Assembly: GCA_947177105.1 (NCBI GenBank)
Contig: CAMWTF010000066.1
Span: 1-9,743, forward strand
Reading direction: 5' to 3'
Origin: an uncultured Lachnospiraceae bacterium
GTDB taxonomy: Bacteria > Bacillota > Clostridia > Lachnospirales > Lachnospiraceae
Length of the DNA stretch: 9,743 nucleotides
Shown: piece after piece, positions 1 to 6,315 of the stretch
Layout of the letters: the number at the start of each line of letters is the position of its first letter
How positions within the stretch are numbered: position 1 is the stretch's first letter
The notes under the pieces: model-generated
Told to the model about the DNA's origin: nothing
Seen by the model: only the letters and a program-made list of their open reading frames with translations
Database searches by the model: none
Position numbers and translations under genes: made by a program

Positions 1-852
1 GAGATACAGACCCTGGACACCATGATAAAGTGTATCGCCGTGGCCTCCGGCAATGACGCCTCCGTGGCGGTGGCGGAGCACATTGCCGGATCGGAGGAGG
101 CTTTCGTGGCCATGATGAACGAAAAAGCGGGGCAGCTGGGCATGGTGGATACTCATTTTGAGGATTGCTGCGGTTTGACCAATTCGGACGGACATTATAC
201 CACGGCAAAGGATGTGGCTTTGATGAGCCGGGAACTGATCACCAGATATCCGCAGGTTTATAACTACACCCAGATCTGGATGGAGGATATCACCCACGAG
301 ACCCGGCAGGGAACCACCAATTTTACTTTGAGCAGCACCAATAAGCTGCTGAAGCAATATCCCTATGCCACCGGTCTTAAGACCGGATCCACGGAAAAGG
401 CGAAGTATTGCCTGGCAGCTACGGCCTGCAAGGACGGGATCGACATGATCGCTGTGATTATGGGGGCGCCGGACCCCAAGGACCGGTTCAAAGATGCCCA
501 GACGCTGCTGACATACGGTTTTAACATAAGCGCTATGTACGTGGATCCCAACTCGGATCCGCTGCCGCCGCTGACCGTGGAGCGCGGCGTGGCGGAGCAG
601 GTGCCGCTGGTGTATGCGGGAGAGTTCCGATATCTGGACACCCAGGGCCGGGATCTGGGCAGAGTGGAAAAGGTGATGGAATTGCCGGAGACGGCCCAGG
701 CCCCCGTGGAGCAGGGCAGACAGGCGGGGGTGGTCAAATACATACTGGACGGCGTGGAACTGGGAGTTGTTCCCATCCTGTATGGAGAGAGCGTGGCCCA
801 GGCGGTATACCGGGACTATCTCTACAAGATTTTCCGGGAATTTCTTTTGTAA
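1..852 (+). CDS. D-alanyl-D-alanine carboxypeptidase (PBP5/DacF type), N-terminus missing
   Basis: This is the C-terminal part of a serine-type D-Ala-D-Ala carboxypeptidase, which trims the terminal D-Ala from peptidoglycan stem peptides outside the membrane. The frame is open to the left edge, so the ATG at 22 is an internal Met and not the start. The SxxK nucleophile motif and the signal peptide lie upstream of the window. Two of the three family motifs are visible: SGN (codons 16-18, counting from base 1), followed by DAS, and KTG at 379-387 within GLKTGSTEKA. After the KTG comes a beta-rich PBP5 C-terminal domain (about codons 180-265). The protein ends in an aromatic, basic amphipathic tail finishing REFLL, typical of the membrane-anchoring helix of this family. 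It ends 59 bases before the metallophosphoesterase gene, with no obvious terminator between them, so the two may be co-transcribed. It is related to the gene at 3293 but divergent, and lacks the insertions seen there. Confidence 0.93.
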   Translation, partial: EIQTLDTMIKCIAVASGNDASVAVAEHIAGSEEAFVAMMNEKAGQLGMVDTHFEDCCGLTNSDGHYTTAKDVALMSRELITRYPQVYNYTQIWMEDITHETRQGTTNFTLSSTNKLLKQYPYATGLKTGSTEKAKYCLAATACKDGIDMIAVIMGAPDPKDRFKDAQTLLTYGFNISAMYVDPNSDPLPPLTVERGVAEQVPLVYAGEFRYLDTQGRDLGRVEKVMELPETAQAPVEQGRQAGVVKYILDGVELGVVPILYGESVAQAVYRDYLYKIFREFLL

Positions 853-911
853 AGGAACCAAATGTGGCAGACTACTGTTGAATAAGAACAAAATTACGGA
901 CGGAGAAAGAA

Positions 912-1769
912 ATGTTGGATATTCTGTTGCTGATACTGATACTGTTTTTAGTTGTCATTCTGTGGGTCATGATCTATGACAGCAACCGCTTTGTGGTGGT
1001 GCGGCATGAGATACAAGACCGGAGGATCGGTGGGCATTATCGGGTGGTTTTTCTGTCGGATCTGCATAATAAGCAGTTTGGAAAAAATAATTCTCTGCTG
1101 CTGAAGGCCATAGAAGACGCAGAGCCGGACGCAGTGCTGGTCGGCGGAGATATGATTAACGGCAAGCCCGGGGAGAAGCTGGAAGGGATGGTGAACCTGC
1201 TGCGATCCCTGAAGGAGAAATATCCGGTGTACTATGCCAACGGCAACCATGAGCACCGAATCAAGCTGTACCCGGAAACCTATGGGGATGCGGCAAAACG
1301 CTATGAGAAGTCCCTTTCAGAGTTGGGGATCGAGCCCCTGATCAACTGTCATGTGCAGCTGCCGGGAGCCAATCTGGCCATCTACGGATCCGAGATAGAT
1401 AAATACTACTACAAGCGTTTCACTGTGCCAAAGATGGAGCAGGATTACCTGACGGGGCTTCTGGGACACCCCCGTCAGGAGGTCTATACCATCCTCCTGG
1501 CCCACAACCCGGACTATTTTCCCCAGTATGCTCAGTGGGGAGCGGATTTGGTGCTGTCCGGTCATGTGCATGGCGGCATCATACGCATCCCCCTCTGGGG
1601 CAAGGGCCTTTTGTCTCCCAATGTGCGCTTTTTCCCCAAATATGACGGCGGCGTTTACCGGGAGGGCGGCAGTGCCATGATCCTGAGCCGCGGCCTGGGC
1701 ATCCATACCATACCTTTCCGCCTTTTTAATCCCGGCGAATTGATTGTGATTGACTTTACAGAACAATAG
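912..1769 (+). CDS. Membrane-anchored metallophosphoesterase (YaeI/YkuE-like)
   Basis: This is a 285-residue calcineurin-like metallophosphoesterase. The dinuclear metal motifs occur in order: D50-x-H52 (SDLHN), GGD at 78-80, GNHEH at 111-115, AHNPD at 197-201 and GHVHGG at 217-222. Residues 1-22 are a hydrophobic segment with no clear cleavage site, probably a signal anchor that places the catalytic domain outside the membrane. Relatives in the YaeI/YkuE branch act on phosphodiester or pyrophosphate bonds, and lipid-linked substrates have been proposed for some of them. The substrate here cannot be read from the sequence. The ATG at 912 has a purine-rich ribosome binding site (GGAGAAAG) about 5 bases upstream. 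The gene sits between a carboxypeptidase gene and the scpA promoter. Its stop codon lies inside a small perfect inverted repeat (1759-1774). Family assignment is sure; the physiological role is not. Confidence 0.93.
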   Translation: MLDILLLILILFLVVILWVMIYDSNRFVVVRHEIQDRRIGGHYRVVFLSDLHNKQFGKNNSLLLKAIEDAEPDAVLVGGDMINGKPGEKLEGMVNLLRSLKEKYPVYYANGNHEHRIKLYPETYGDAAKRYEKSLSELGIEPLINCHVQLPGANLAIYGSEIDKYYYKRFTVPKMEQDYLTGLLGHPRQEVYTILLAHNPDYFPQYAQWGADLVLSGHVHGGIIRIPLWGKGLLSPNVRFFPKYDGGVYREGGSAMILSRGLGIHTIPFRLFNPGELIVIDFTEQ

Positions 1770-1774
1770 TTCTG
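1759..1774 (+). other. Small inverted repeat over the metallophosphoesterase stop codon
   Basis: CAGAAC and GTTCTG form a perfect 6-bp stem with an AATA loop that overlaps the TAG stop (1767-1769). No T-run follows, so it is not a standard intrinsic terminator. It lies immediately upstream of the scpA -35 box and could protect the upstream mRNA 3' end or be incidental. Confidence 0.35.
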
Positions 1775-1775
1775 C

Positions 1776-1804
1776 TTGAACACGGCGAAAAAAAAAGGTA
1801 CAAT
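1776..1804 (+). promoter_or_regulatory. Sigma-A-type promoter for scpA-scpB
   Basis: TTGAAC (1776-1781) and TACAAT (1799-1804) are separated by exactly 17 bases, each differing from the vegetative consensus at one or two positions. The spacer contains a run of nine A (1788-1796). The expected transcription start near 1811 gives a leader of about 30 bases, ending in the GGAAAGGA ribosome binding site (1826-1833) of scpA. This is the clearest promoter in the left half and marks scpA as the start of a transcription unit. Confidence 0.75.
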
Positions 1805-1840
1805 ACACTCTTAGAGAAATGCCACGGAAAGGACGAAAGC

Positions 1841-2605
1841 ATGGCGATACCGGTAAAATTGGAGGTGTTTGAAGGCCCTCTGGACCTGCTGCTGCACCTG
1901 ATTGACAAGAATAAGGTGGATATATATGACATTCCCATAGTGGAGATAACCCAGCAGTACATGGACTATATCAAGCAGATGGAAACGGAAGATATGAATG
2001 TCATGAGCGAGTTTCTGGTCATGGCGGCCACATTGATTGATATTAAGTGCCGTATGCTGCTGCCCAAGGAAGTGAACGAGGACGGGGAGGAGGAAGATCC
2101 CCGGGCGGAACTGGTGCAGAAGCTCCTGGAATATAAAATGTTCAAATATATGTCCTATGAACTCAGGGACAGGCTGGTGGATGCGGAGAAAAACTTTTAC
2201 CGAAGCCAGCAGCTGCCGGAGGAAGTGGCGGCTTACCGTCAGCCTGTGGACTATAAGGAACTGATTGGGGATATGAACCTGGCCAGGCTCAATGATATTT
2301 TTAAAGCTATGTTGAAACGCCAGGTGGACAAGATTGATCCCATCCGCAGCAGCTACGGCAATATCGAGAAGGACGAGGTGGATATGGACGAGCGGTCCCT
2401 GTATGTAGAAGCCTACGCCCGGAGCCACAGGCGTTTCAGCTTCCGGGGGCTGCTGGAGCGGCAGAACGGCAAGATGCAGATTATCGTCACTTTTCTGGTG
2501 ATTTTGGAACTGATGAAAATGGGCAAAATCATCATATCCCAGGAAAATATTTTTGATGACATTCTCATAGAGTCCAATATGTATGAATGTGCGAAGGAGG
2601 TTTAG
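1841..2605 (+). CDS. scpA: Segregation and condensation protein A (kleisin ScpA)
   Basis: ScpA is the kleisin subunit of the bacterial SMC-ScpAB condensin, which loads on and compacts the chromosome and aids segregation. The 254-residue length is normal for the family. The N-terminal region shows the hallmark EGPLDLLLHLI (residues 11-21), followed by a Lys/Asp-rich segment and IPIVEITQQY, which form the helical domain that contacts the SMC neck. The charged middle part (about residues 85-190) is the ScpB-binding linker. The last 55 residues (FRGLLERQ, then a helix and IIISQENIFDDI) form the C-terminal winged helix that contacts the SMC head. The ATG at 1841 follows GGAAAGGA with 7-base spacing and gives the expected N-terminus. 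The gene is first in the unit driven from 1776-1804, and scpB follows after a 60-base gap. Confidence 0.96.
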   Translation: MAIPVKLEVFEGPLDLLLHLIDKNKVDIYDIPIVEITQQYMDYIKQMETEDMNVMSEFLVMAATLIDIKCRMLLPKEVNEDGEEEDPRAELVQKLLEYKMFKYMSYELRDRLVDAEKNFYRSQQLPEEVAAYRQPVDYKELIGDMNLARLNDIFKAMLKRQVDKIDPIRSSYGNIEKDEVDMDERSLYVEAYARSHRRFSFRGLLERQNGKMQIIVTFLVILELMKMGKIIISQENIFDDILIESNMYECAKEV

Positions 2606-2665
2606 GAAAAGGCGCTGGCAGGACCCACATATGCGGAACTTGGAATAAGAAAGGTAAAGATATAG

Positions 2666-3235
2666 ATGGAACGTACTTTAGCGAAAGCGGCGATAGAGGC
2701 AATTCTTTTTGCCATGGGGGAGTCGGTGGAGATCAGCCGTCTGGCGGATGCCATAGAGGAAGATATAAAGACCACCCGGGATATTTTGGAGGAGATGACC
2801 CAGGAATACAGACAGGAGGGCAGGGGGATTGGCATCACGCAGCTTGACGATGCGGTACAGCTGTGTACCAAGGCGGAGATGTATGAATACCTGATCAAGA
2901 TTGCCAAGGCTCCCAGAAAGATGGTACTGACAGACACGGTGATAGAGACTCTGTCCATCATAGCCTACAAGCAGCCTATCACCAGGGTGGAGATCGAGCG
3001 GATCAGAGGGGTCAGCTGTGATCATGCCATCAACAAGTTGTTGGAATACGACCTGATCACAGAGCTGGGGCGGATGGACGCGCCGGGGAGGCCGCTGCTG
3101 TTCGGCACCACACAGCAGTTTCTGCGGTGCTTTGGCGTGGGGAGCCTGGAGGAACTGCCGGAACTCTCCACGGTGCAGATCGAGGAGTTCAAACAGCAGG
3201 CGGAGGCGGAAGTGCAGATGCAGCTGGAGATATAG
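2666..3235 (+). CDS. scpB: Segregation and condensation protein B (ScpB)
   Basis: ScpB dimerises and binds the middle of ScpA in the SMC condensin complex. The 189-residue protein has the usual two winged-helix domains. The first spans about residues 5-80 and begins with AIEAILFAMGE. The second spans about 88-155 and contains LSIIAYKQPITRVEIE, a recognition-helix region (VSCDHAINKLLE) and the signature GRPLLFGTT (141-149). The start is fixed at ATG 2666 because an in-frame TAG (2663-2665) lies directly upstream. The ribosome binding site is modest (AAAGGTAAAG), weaker than that of scpA. In many Firmicutes scpA and scpB overlap or nearly touch; here a 60-base spacer separates them, with no promoter or terminator that I can see, so co-transcription is likely. 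Confidence 0.96.
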   Translation: MERTLAKAAIEAILFAMGESVEISRLADAIEEDIKTTRDILEEMTQEYRQEGRGIGITQLDDAVQLCTKAEMYEYLIKIAKAPRKMVLTDTVIETLSIIAYKQPITRVEIERIRGVSCDHAINKLLEYDLITELGRMDAPGRPLLFGTTQQFLRCFGVGSLEELPELSTVQIEEFKQQAEAEVQMQLEI

Positions 3236-3238
3236 CCT

Positions 3239-3282
3239 CATATATTCGTCCGAAGCTACATATATTGGGATAAACGAAGCTA
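3239..3282 (+). repeat. Interleaved direct repeats upstream of the second carboxypeptidase gene
   Basis: CATATATT occurs at 3239-3246 and 3259-3266, and CGAAGCTA at 3251-3258 and 3275-3282. The order is A-B-A-B, with A-to-B gaps of 4 and 8 bases and the first B abutting the second A. The array fills almost the whole scpB to carboxypeptidase spacer, where a promoter or operator would be expected. No clear sigma-A -35/-10 pair was found there. It could be a tandem binding site or a partial local duplication. Confidence 0.55.
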
Positions 3283-3292
3283 TGGCGGTTGA

Positions 3293-4633
3293 ATGACCAA
3301 TATGAGAAGGAGCCTTAGACGATACATATGCCTGCTGTGCTGTCTGCTGGCAGCGCTGCGGCCCGTGCCGGTTTATGCCCGGGAACCGGAGCCCGGAGAA
3401 CTTTATGCCCAGGCGGCGGTGCTGATGGACGCGGATTCCGGACGGGTGTTATTTGATAAAAACGGTTCACAGGTGCTGGCTATGGCCAGTACCACCAAAA
3501 TCATGACTTGTATTCTTACGCTGGAACTGGCGGACACCCAGGAGATGGTGGAGATCTCTTCCTATGCCGCCTCCATGCCCAAGGTGAAGCTGTATGTACA
3601 GAAGGGGGAGCGCTACCTGCTGGAGGATCTGCTGTACAGTTTGATGCTGGAATCCCACAATGACGCGGCGGTGGCCATAGCGGAGCACGTGGGCCGCAGA
3701 TATCTGCCCGCACAGCTGCAGGAAAAATCCCCTGCGGACTATACGCCGGAGGAGAGCAGGCAGGCGGTGGAGGCTTTTGCGACGATGATGAACCGCAAGG
3801 CGGCGGAGCTTGGCTGTAAAGATACTTGGTTTATCACTCCCAACGGACTGGATGCCACCCAGGTGCTGACAATGGAAAGCGGGGAGATCATTGAGAAGTT
3901 CCACTCCACGACAGCGAGGGATCTGGCATCTATCATGTGCTACTGCATACGGCGATCTCCGCAAAAGGAGAGGTTTCTGGAGATCACTCAGACGCCGTCA
4001 CACAGTTTTTCCATAGAGAACGGCCGAAGCTTTTCCTGCGTCAATCACAATGCCTTTCTCCAGATGATGCAAGGGGCCATCAGCGGCAAGACCGGCTTTA
4101 CCAACCAGGCCGGGTACTGTTATGTGGGGGCGCTGGAGCGGGACGGGAAGACGCTGGTGGTGGCGCTTCTGGCCTGTGGATGGCCTAACAACAAGGGATA
4201 TAAGTGGAGCGATACGAGAGTGCTTATGAATTATGGATTGGAGGACTTCACCTATCATTCCCTGGACGAAGCGGCCTATGATGAGTCGGAGCTGGAATCG
4301 ATTCCTGTGCTGCGGGGACAGACAGTGGATATTGACGGGACGGCCTATGTGCAGGTGCGTATTCAGGAACGGGGAGCGGAAGGTAAATATGTGGGATCTG
4401 ATGCGGAAGAGATCTTGGGGCTGCTTCTGAAAGACGGCGAGGAAATCCTGGTGGAGTGCCGCATGGAGCAGCAGCTGCAGGCGCCGGTGGCCGCCGGGGA
4501 GCAGGTGGGAACCATACAGTACATATTCCAGGATCAGGTATACCGGGAGGAGCACATTATCACCACAAAGGCCGTCCGGGAAATAGATTACAGGTGGTGC
4601 TTTCAACAGATTTTGCAGTATTTTCTGCTCTAG
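3293..4633 (+). CDS. D-alanyl-D-alanine carboxypeptidase (DacF-like), complete
   Basis: This is a secreted or membrane-bound serine carboxypeptidase acting on peptidoglycan stem peptides. Residues 1-29 form a Sec signal peptide: a basic start (RRSLRR), a Cys/Leu-rich core and predicted cleavage after VYA29. All three catalytic motifs are present: S66-T-T-K69 (nucleophile and base), S121-H-N123, and K266-T-G268. A PBP5 C-terminal beta domain follows (about residues 325-425), and the protein ends in an amphipathic tail finishing QYFLL, similar to the upstream paralogue. The start is at 3293 or at the in-frame Met 9 bases later; neither has a strong ribosome binding site, and an in-frame TGA abuts 3293 upstream. 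Compared with the paralogue at 1-852 there are two extra segments, about residues 134-159 (rich in Glu, Arg and Pro) and 188-204. The second member of the SxN motif is His rather than Gly. A terminator follows at 4691. Confidence 0.95.
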   Translation: MTNMRRSLRRYICLLCCLLAALRPVPVYAREPEPGELYAQAAVLMDADSGRVLFDKNGSQVLAMASTTKIMTCILTLELADTQEMVEISSYAASMPKVKLYVQKGERYLLEDLLYSLMLESHNDAAVAIAEHVGRRYLPAQLQEKSPADYTPEESRQAVEAFATMMNRKAAELGCKDTWFITPNGLDATQVLTMESGEIIEKFHSTTARDLASIMCYCIRRSPQKERFLEITQTPSHSFSIENGRSFSCVNHNAFLQMMQGAISGKTGFTNQAGYCYVGALERDGKTLVVALLACGWPNNKGYKWSDTRVLMNYGLEDFTYHSLDEAAYDESELESIPVLRGQTVDIDGTAYVQVRIQERGAEGKYVGSDAEEILGLLLKDGEEILVECRMEQQLQAPVAAGEQVGTIQYIFQDQVYREEHIITTKAVREIDYRWCFQQILQYFLL

Positions 4634-4690
4634 AACGGCATTATCCGAAAAGGCGCAAAGCAATGGATAAGGAAAATTGAAAAATATTAC

Positions 4691-4728
4691 AAAAAAATGC
4701 AATTCGTGCTAGGCGAGTTGCATTTTTT
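4691..4728 (+). terminator. Rho-independent terminator after the carboxypeptidase gene
   Basis: ATGCAATTCG (4697-4706) pairs with CGAGTTGCAT (4714-4723), a 10-bp stem with one G-T wobble and a 7-base loop. It is followed by six T (4723-4728) and preceded by seven A (4691-4697), so it could also work on the opposite strand. It lies 57 bases after the carboxypeptidase stop and separates the cell-wall/scp block from the decarboxylase operon. Confidence 0.88.
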
Positions 4729-4729
4729 A

Positions 4730-4738
4730 TGTTATACT
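4730..4738 (+). promoter_or_regulatory. Candidate extended -10 promoter for the decarboxylase operon
   Basis: TGTTATACT reads as the extended -10 pattern TGn-TATACT, directly after the terminator T-run. No good -35 box is present at 16-18 bases, which extended -10 promoters can tolerate. Transcription would start near 4745, so the hairpin at 4747-4795 would form at the very 5' end of the mRNA, giving a leader of about 88 bases. The TATAAT at 4799 is a competing candidate. Confidence 0.4.
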
Positions 4739-4746
4739 TGGAGAGA

Positions 4747-4795
4747 AATTAATCATGGGGGCATTTGTTTTTCTGACCGGAGCCCCGTGTTAATT
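4747..4795 (+). promoter_or_regulatory. Large inverted repeat in the decarboxylase operon leader/promoter region
   Basis: AATTAA (4747-4752) pairs with TTAATT (4790-4795), and CATGGGG (4754-4760) with CCCCGTG (4783-4789). This gives a 13-bp stem with one bulged T (4753), one G-T wobble and a 22-base loop. Depending on which promoter is used, it is either a 5'-terminal mRNA hairpin or a dyad overlapping the -35 region of the TATAAT promoter. No T-run follows, so it is not a terminator. Confidence 0.5.
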
Positions 4796-4798
4796 CGT

Positions 4799-4804
4799 TA
4801 TAAT
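4799..4804 (+). promoter_or_regulatory. Consensus -10 box (TATAAT) upstream of the carboxyltransferase gene
   Basis: This is a perfect TATAAT. At 17-base spacing the -35 position is a poor match (ACCGGA at 4776-4781); the best resemblance, CTGACC at 4773-4778, would need a 20-base spacer. Transcription from here would start near 4811, only a few bases before the GGAGG ribosome binding site (4820-4824), giving a short leader. Weak -35 boxes are typical of activated promoters, and the inverted repeat at 4747-4795 lies where a regulator could act. Confidence 0.4.
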
Positions 4805-4832
4805 TTATTCAATATAAACGGAGGGCTGAAAC

Positions 4833-6260
4833 ATGAGTACTACTTCAAAAGCGAGTCAAAGAATCGAAGCTTTACTCGACGCAAACAGTTTCGTTGAGAT
4901 TGGCGCCCTGGTGACAGCCAGAGCCACCGATTTCAATCTGAAACAGAGCGAGACTCCTTCAGACGGCGTTGTGACCGGCTATGGAGTCATCGACGGCAAT
5001 CTTGTCTATGTGTACAGTCAGGACGCGTCCGTGTTAAACGGGTCCGTGGGTGAGATGCATGCAAAGAAGATTGTCCGGCTGTATGAGCTGGCCATGAAGA
5101 CGGGAGCTCCTGTCATCGGGCTGATCGACTCCGCAGGACTGCGTCTGCAGGAGGCGACGGATGCGCTGCATGCATTTGGCGAGATCTATCTGAAGCAAAC
5201 CCTGGCTTCTGGTGTGATTCCCCAGATCACAGCGGTATTCGGCACCTGTGGCGGCGGCCTGGGTCTGTTCCCCACCATGACCGACTTTACCTTTATGGAG
5301 GAGAAAAGCGCCAAGCTGTTCGTGAATGCGCCCAATGCCCTGGATGGCAATGTGATTACCAAATGCGATTCCTCCTCTGCGGAGTTCCAGGCCAAGGAGA
5401 GCGGCATCGTGGATGTGACCGGAGACGAGGGTACCGTGCTGGCAGGCATTCGGAGGCTGGTAGGCTTCCTGCCTTCCAACAATCAGGAAGTTGCTGCCGA
5501 GGAGTGCAGGGATGACCTTAACAGAGCAACACCGGAACTGGCAGGCTGTGTAGGAGATACAGCTATCGCCTTGTCCGTACTGGCGGACGGACGTGATTTC
5601 CTGGAGGTGAAAGCCGCCTATGCCAAAGATATGGTGACGGGCTTTATCAAGCTCAACGGCGCTACCGTGGGCTGCGTGGCCAACCGCTGCGAGGTATACG
5701 ACGGAGAGGGCAAGCTGGCGGAGAAGATGGAGCCGGTGCTCACCGTGTCAGGCTGTGAGAAAGCGGCCAGCTTCATCGCCTTCTGTGACAGCTTCAATAT
5801 CCCGGTGCTGTCCCTGACCAATGTAAAGGGCTACGAGGCCACTATTTCCTCCGAAAAAGGTATCGCTAAGGCTGCGGCAAAGCTTACATACGCTTTTGCC
5901 AATGCGACTGTCCCCAAGGTGAATCTGATCCTGGGCAAGGCATATGGCACAGCTTATGTAGCGATGAATTCCAAGGGAATCGGCGCGGATCTGACCCTGG
6001 CCTGGCCCACTGCTGAGATCGGCACCATGGATGCCAAGCTGGCCGCCAAGATCATGTATGACGGACAGGGCGCGGAGGTGATTGACGCCAAGGCGGCGGA
6101 GTACGCCGCACTGCAGACCAGTGCATTAAGCGCTGCGCAGAGAGGCTATGTGGACCAGATCGTGGAGGCTGCCGACACCAGGAAATATATCATTGGCGCT
6201 TTCGAGATGCTGTGTACCAAGAGCGAAGAGCGCCCGGCTAAGAAGCATGGGACTGTTTAG
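4833..6260 (+). CDS. Acyl-CoA carboxyltransferase subunit (MmdA / PccB / transcarboxylase 12S family, divergent)
   Basis: This is a crotonase-fold carboxyltransferase, of the class that moves a carboxyl group between biotin and an acyl-CoA such as malonyl-, methylmalonyl- or glutaconyl-CoA. Both half-domains are recognisable. The N-half has DSAGLRLQEATDALHAFG and an oxyanion-hole loop G137-T-C-G-G-G-L-G144 followed by TDFTFM. The C-half has K369-A-Y-G-T-A-Y-V-A-M378 and AWPTAEIGTMDAK. At 475 residues it is shorter than typical MmdA or 12S proteins, which run to a little over 500 residues. Its N-half loop (GTCGGGLG) departs from the usual GPCAGGA pattern, so the acyl-CoA substrate is uncertain. 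A strong GGAGG lies 8 bases before the ATG. It is the first gene of an operon with a gamma subunit, biotin carrier, Na+ pump beta subunit and OadA-type carboxyltransferase. The likely role is methylmalonyl- or malonyl-CoA decarboxylase/transcarboxylase alpha subunit, by inference. Confidence 0.88.
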   Translation: MSTTSKASQRIEALLDANSFVEIGALVTARATDFNLKQSETPSDGVVTGYGVIDGNLVYVYSQDASVLNGSVGEMHAKKIVRLYELAMKTGAPVIGLIDSAGLRLQEATDALHAFGEIYLKQTLASGVIPQITAVFGTCGGGLGLFPTMTDFTFMEEKSAKLFVNAPNALDGNVITKCDSSSAEFQAKESGIVDVTGDEGTVLAGIRRLVGFLPSNNQEVAAEECRDDLNRATPELAGCVGDTAIALSVLADGRDFLEVKAAYAKDMVTGFIKLNGATVGCVANRCEVYDGEGKLAEKMEPVLTVSGCEKAASFIAFCDSFNIPVLSLTNVKGYEATISSEKGIAKAAAKLTYAFANATVPKVNLILGKAYGTAYVAMNSKGIGADLTLAWPTAEIGTMDAKLAAKIMYDGQGAEVIDAKAAEYAALQTSALSAAQRGYVDQIVEAADTRKYIIGAFEMLCTKSEERPAKKHGTV

Positions 6261-6270
6261 ATTAAAAAAG

Positions 6271-6300
6271 GCAATAGCGCAGGCGCGGCCTGCGATATGC
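6271..6300 (+). other. Intercistronic hairpin before the gamma-subunit gene
   Basis: CGCAGG (6278-6283) and CCTGCG (6289-6294) form a GC-rich 6-bp stem with a 5-base loop. It is extended after a G-A mismatch by ATA/TAT and, past a bulged A, GC/GC. It ends at the base before the gamma-subunit ribosome binding site (6301-6310). No T-run follows. It may stabilise or cleave the polycistronic message, or modulate initiation. Confidence 0.4.
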
Positions 6301-6315
6301 AGGAAAGAGGTAAGT

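Noticed and set aside
1759..1774. Terminator for the metallophosphoesterase gene
   Set aside because: The 6-bp stem is perfect but no T-run follows, so intrinsic termination is not supported. It is kept only as an inverted repeat.
3998..4702. Open frame of 234 codons on the - strand opposite the second carboxypeptidase gene
   Set aside because: It covers a well-supported + strand gene, has no domain I recognise, and its start lies in the terminator stem.
4697..4897. Small open frame of 66 codons running from the terminator into the carboxyltransferase gene
   Set aside because: It begins inside the terminator stem, has no ribosome binding site and no recognisable protein features.
6148..6315. 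Longer start for the gamma subunit (ATG 6148 or 6247)
   Set aside because: The upstream starts would overlap or nearly abut the carboxyltransferase gene and translate through a hairpin. ATG 6316 has a ribosome binding site and yields a clean lipoprotein signal.
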